Assembly: GCF_000565285.1 (NCBI RefSeq)
Contig: NZ_APVL01000006.1
Span: 124,001 to 188,000 of the forward strand
DNA length: 64,000 nucleotides
Direction of reading: 5' to 3'
DNA from: Cytobacillus firmus DS1
GTDB lineage: Bacteria > Bacillota > Bacilli > Bacillales > Cytobacillaceae
Shown here: positions 61,353 through 64,000 of the stretch, piece after piece
Position numbering within the stretch: the stretch's first letter is position 1
How the letters are laid out: each line of letters begins with the position of its first letter
The notes under the pieces: model-generated
Database searches by the model: none
What the model was told of the DNA's origin: nothing
The model's input: only the letters and a program-made list of their open reading frames with translations
Position numbers and translations under genes: made by a program

Positions 61353-62129
61353 CTAATTGATTCGGCTTACATGCCCAAGACGTGCTGAAATTCCTTGCCC
61401 TGTCCTTACCATTATGGATTTTAATGCATTAAGCCGATCATCTGTCATCCTCATGGTAGGGCCTGAAATACTGACTGCAGCAATAACCTTGCCTAGGTGG
61501 TCAAAAATAGGAACGGCAACACAAGTAATTCCGTATTCATTTTCTTCCAGATCAAGAGCATATCCTTTTTGCCTTACCTGCCCCAATTCTTTCATGAATT
61601 CTTCTTTATCAGTTATGGTTTTATCTGTATGGACCGGCATCCCTTTTCTTTCAAGAATATCGGACACAATACTTGAAGGCAGGTGTGCCAGAATAGCCTT
61701 GCCGACAGATGTGCAATGCATGGGAGCGCGTTTCCCGACTTTCGAATGCATTCTTAATGTCTCATTGCCCTCAAGCTTCTCGATGTACACAACCTCTCCC
61801 TGATCGTAAACGACTAAATGAATGACTTCATTTGTTTCATTTTCAAGCTCCTGCAGAAAAGGCCTTGCTTCTGCACGCAAATCGATTGATTCAAGCAGCT
61901 TTGAACTGATCTCGAGGAACTTATACCCTAATTTATACTTGCCGGTTTCGATGTCCTGCTCTATATATCCGTATTGAACAAGGGTAGATAGAATACGATA
62001 AACAGAGCTTTTATTAATGTCTATCTGATTGGCAATTTCCGTAACGCCAAGACCGGTTTTTTTCAGGCTGATCAATGTAATAATATCCAATGCCCTGCTG
62101 ACGGACTTGACCATATTTTCTCTTTCCAA
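61353..62129 (-). CDS. IclR-family transcriptional regulator
   Basis: A 258-residue regulator: winged HTH (residues 5-70; TEIANQIDINKSSVYRILSTL) and a C-terminal effector domain with HLVVYDQGEVVYIEKLEG and the late GISARLGHVSRIN. IclR/AllR members sense small carboxylates such as glyoxylate. The TTG at 62129 follows GAGGTGAG by 7 bases; ATG 62114 is the alternative. The upstream frame back to 62282 is a shadow of the FAH gene. Confidence 0.9.
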   Translation of the reverse strand: MERENMVKSVSRALDIITLISLKKTGLGVTEIANQIDINKSSVYRILSTLVQYGYIEQDIETGKYKLGYKFLEISSKLLESIDLRAEARPFLQELENETNEVIHLVVYDQGEVVYIEKLEGNETLRMHSKVGKRAPMHCTSVGKAILAHLPSSIVSDILERKGMPVHTDKTITDKEEFMKELGQVRQKGYALDLEENEYGITCVAVPIFDHLGKVIAAVSISGPTMRMTDDRLNALKSIMVRTGQGISARLGHVSRIN

Positions 62130-62172
62130 AATTCTCACCTCAGGTGCAAAAACATAATTCAATCTCCTTGAA

Positions 62173-62952
62173 TTATACCGTTTTTGCTCTTTCACGTGCC
62201 ACTGCAAATGTATTTCGCAGTGTTCCAATCTCTTTGATTTCACATTCGATAACATCGCCTGATTTGACCATCTCAGCTCCAACCGGACTTCCTGTAAGGA
62301 TTACGTCACCCGGCTTCAGTGTCATGACATTAGACAGGTATGAAATCATTTTCCGGATTGGGATAATCATGAGATCTGTGCTGCTGTTTTGCTTTTCTGA
62401 GCCGTTTAATTTTGCTTCAACTTTCACCTGAAACGGATCCAGTTCAGTCTCGATTACGGGCCCCAGCGGAGTAAAACTGTCAAAGGATTTGCCAATTGTC
62501 CAATGTCCATCATTATGGAAAAATTGCGGAGCAGTAACATCATTCCCCACTGTGTAGCCGAAAACATAATCGAGCACATCTGACTCTGCTACATTTTTTG
62601 CTTCTCTGCCAATGACTACAGCCAGTTCTGATTCAAATTTCACCTCTTCAATGCCTTCAGGAATGATAATATCCTCATCAGGCCCGATAACAGAAGATAC
62701 TGGCTTGAAGAAGAATACTGGAATTTCAGGGAGTGTCTCAGGCAAATCCGATTTCTCGGACACATAGTTGGCCCCGATTCCAATGATCTGATTTGGAACC
62801 AGCGGAGCAAGCTGTTTAGCTTCATCCCGGGAAAAGCTCTGGCCGGTATATTCCCAATCGCCGAAAATATCACCTTTTATTTCTTTAAAAATTCCACCTT
62901 CTAATACTCCTGCATGTACTGATCCATTAACTTCAAATCTTGTAAATTTCAT
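62173..62952 (-). CDS. Fumarylacetoacetate hydrolase family protein
   Basis: A 259-residue FAH fold. Metal-binding glutamates are in KFESELAVVIGREA and aspartate in YTVGNDVTAPQFF; the IGIGANYVSEKSDLPETLPE loop and LTGSPVGAEMVKSGD are family marks. Members cleave C-C bonds or isomerise 2-oxo acids (for instance acylpyruvases, or 5-carboxymethyl-2-hydroxymuconate isomerase). ATG 62952 follows GGGGAGAGG. 43 bases before the IclR gene, so they are one transcript. Confidence 0.9.
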   Translation of the reverse strand: MKFTRFEVNGSVHAGVLEGGIFKEIKGDIFGDWEYTGQSFSRDEAKQLAPLVPNQIIGIGANYVSEKSDLPETLPEIPVFFFKPVSSVIGPDEDIIIPEGIEEVKFESELAVVIGREAKNVAESDVLDYVFGYTVGNDVTAPQFFHNDGHWTIGKSFDSFTPLGPVIETELDPFQVKVEAKLNGSEKQNSSTDLMIIPIRKMISYLSNVMTLKPGDVILTGSPVGAEMVKSGDVIECEIKEIGTLRNTFAVARERAKTV

Positions 62953-62995
62953 TTTTATTCCTCTCCCCTCAAATACTTTAAGTCTGCAGATCTTT

Positions 62996-63026
62996 AGAAA
63001 AACAGGGCACCTGCATGCCCTGTTCT
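62996..63026 (-). terminator. Terminator of malate synthase gene
   Basis: AACAGGGCA (63001-63009) and TGCCCTGTT (63016-63024), followed by TTTC on the minus strand. Confidence 0.82.
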
Positions 63027-63033
63027 GAAATTA

Positions 63034-64000
63034 TTACTGTTTAACAGCATATTTGGACTTCGCTTCAAGACGGCGGCGGTGCAAAATTGGTTCTGTATAT
63101 CCGTTTGGCTGATCATAGCCTTCGAAAACAAGGTCACATGCTGCCTGGAATGCAACCGATTGATCGAAATCAGCTGCCATTTGGCGGTATGCCGTATCCC
63201 CACTGTTTTGTTCATCTACCACCTTAGCCATTTTCTTAAGTGTCTCAAGCACTTGCTCCTTCGTACAGATGCCATGGTGAAGCCAATTTGCAACATGCTG
63301 GCTGGAAATCCTTAATGTCGCACGGTCTTCCATTAAACCAATATTATTGATATCAGGAACTTTGGAACAGCCGATGCCCTGTTCAACCCAGCGGACCACA
63401 TATCCGAGAATTCCCTGTGCGTTGTTTTCCAGTTCTTCTTGAATCTCCTCTTGAGTCCATTGCGGATTTTCTGCAACCGGTATCTGCAGAATTTCATCAC
63501 GAAGGTCTGAAACTTCCTCCAGCAGCTTGTTTTGCACCTTCTGAACTTCTACCTGATGGTAATGCAATGCATGAAGGGCAGCAGCAGTTGGAGACGGTAC
63601 CCAGGCTGTATTGGCTCCAGCGTTAAGATGGCCGATCTTCTGCTCCATCATATCTGCCATCATATCAGGCATTGCCCACATGCCTTTTCCAATTTGGGCA
63701 CGGCCCTGAAAGCCTGTTTCAAGGCCTGTATTGACATTTGATTTTTCATAGCCTTTTAGCCAGGCTGTTGCTTTCATATCATTCTTGCGGATCATCGGGC
63801 CAGCTTCCATGGAAGTGTGCATCTCATCCCCGGTACGGTCAAGGAATCCAGTGTTTATGAACACAATGCGCTCCTTTACTTCACGGATGCAGGCTGCAAG
63901 ATTCAAGGATGTACGGCGCTCCTCATCCATTACACCAATTTTCAGTGTGTTCCGCTCCAGCCCAAGCAGATCTTCCGTCCGGTCAAACAGCTCGTTTGCA
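63034..64000 (-). CDS. glcB: Malate synthase G, 5' end outside the window
   Basis: The frame is open to the window edge and reads [26 protein letters not shown] then [55 protein letters not shown], all diagnostic of GlcB. It condenses glyoxylate and acetyl-CoA to malate. About 322 codons (C-terminal) are present; family length is about 720. Upstream of the FAH gene across a terminator, it anchors the glyoxylate cluster. Confidence 0.94.
   Translation of the reverse strand, partial: ANELFDRTEDLLGLERNTLKIGVMDEERRTSLNLAACIREVKERIVFINTGFLDRTGDEMHTSMEAGPMIRKNDMKATAWLKGYEKSNVNTGLETGFQGRAQIGKGMWAMPDMMADMMEQKIGHLNAGANTAWVPSPTAAALHALHYHQVEVQKVQNKLLEEVSDLRDEILQIPVAENPQWTQEEIQEELENNAQGILGYVVRWVEQGIGCSKVPDINNIGLMEDRATLRISSQHVANWLHHGICTKEQVLETLKKMAKVVDEQNSGDTAYRQMAADFDQSVAFQAACDLVFEGYDQPNGYTEPILHRRRLEAKSKYAVKQ

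Overview
The window reads as chromosomal DNA of a low-GC, spore-former-type Bacillaceae species, probably close to the Cytobacillus / Bacillus firmus group. Reasons: strong AGGAGG-type ribosome sites with many TTG and GTG starts, U-tailed hairpin terminators after most transcripts, and many proteins recognisable as Bacillus subtilis relatives (CysJI/CysL, MhqO/MhqD, YoaE, YitT, YtrAB-like, PssA, CorA). I see no rRNA, tRNA, CRISPR array, prophage or intact insertion sequence. The genus call is inference.

Layout. 1-3.9 kb: small accessory enzymes (methyltransferase cut by the window edge, GNAT, DinB-like, GyrI-like), a frameshifted small gene, a 50-aa glycine-rich membrane protein and a PLP aminotransferase. 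4-9 kb: assimilatory sulfite reductase cysJI divergent from its LysR activator cysL. 9-20 kb: mixed housekeeping and accessory genes (M20 amidohydrolase, YbaK deacylase, aromatic acid exporter, SDR, YoaE molybdoenzyme, DUF3231, YitT, ZupT). 20-23.5 kb: a quinone/electrophile detoxification cluster (mhqO-mhqD-wrbA-pirin) behind a palindrome resembling an MhqR operator. 23.7-35.9 kb: iron alcohol dehydrogenase, corA, a broken GNAT gene, nitroreductase, a V4R-STAS sensor protein, a two-component system with a secreted 8 x 28-residue repeat protein, a MATE pump, and an ArsR/SRPBCC pair with twin operators.

36-44.6 kb: a complete branched-chain-amino-acid-type ABC importer (livG, livH, livM, substrate-binding lipoprotein, livF) interleaved with two acyl-CoA-forming ligases, suggesting import coupled to CoA activation of a carboxylic acid. 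44.8-49.3 kb: zinc alcohol dehydrogenase with a Rex/Fnr-like operator, an FAD enzyme, a GIY-YIG-like protein, pssA and a C1q-like protein. 49.3-55.2 kb: a beta-oxidation-type cluster (CaiB CoA-transferase, acyl-CoA ligase, thiolase, acyl-CoA dehydrogenase, HSD10-like dehydrogenase). 55.4-59.2 kb: a GntR-ABC-permease operon followed by an ECF sigma factor. 59.3-64 kb: lactate/glycolate-type permease, IclR regulator, FAH-family hydrolase and malate synthase G (cut by the right edge), a likely glycolate/glyoxylate utilisation cluster.

Between genes lie three kinds of repeat: a tandem 52-bp repeat (8.84-8.97 kb), a palindromic element present in a long form (18.56-18.72 kb) and a short deleted form (22.42-22.48 kb), both abutting stop codons, and a roughly 137-bp GC-rich repeat (39.6 kb). 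A helically phased array of six TTTGC units (38.19-38.30 kb) lies upstream of livF. No single wholly new system is certain; the best candidates for something undescribed are the secreted 28-residue repeat protein beside its two-component system and the ABC importer/acyl-CoA ligase locus.
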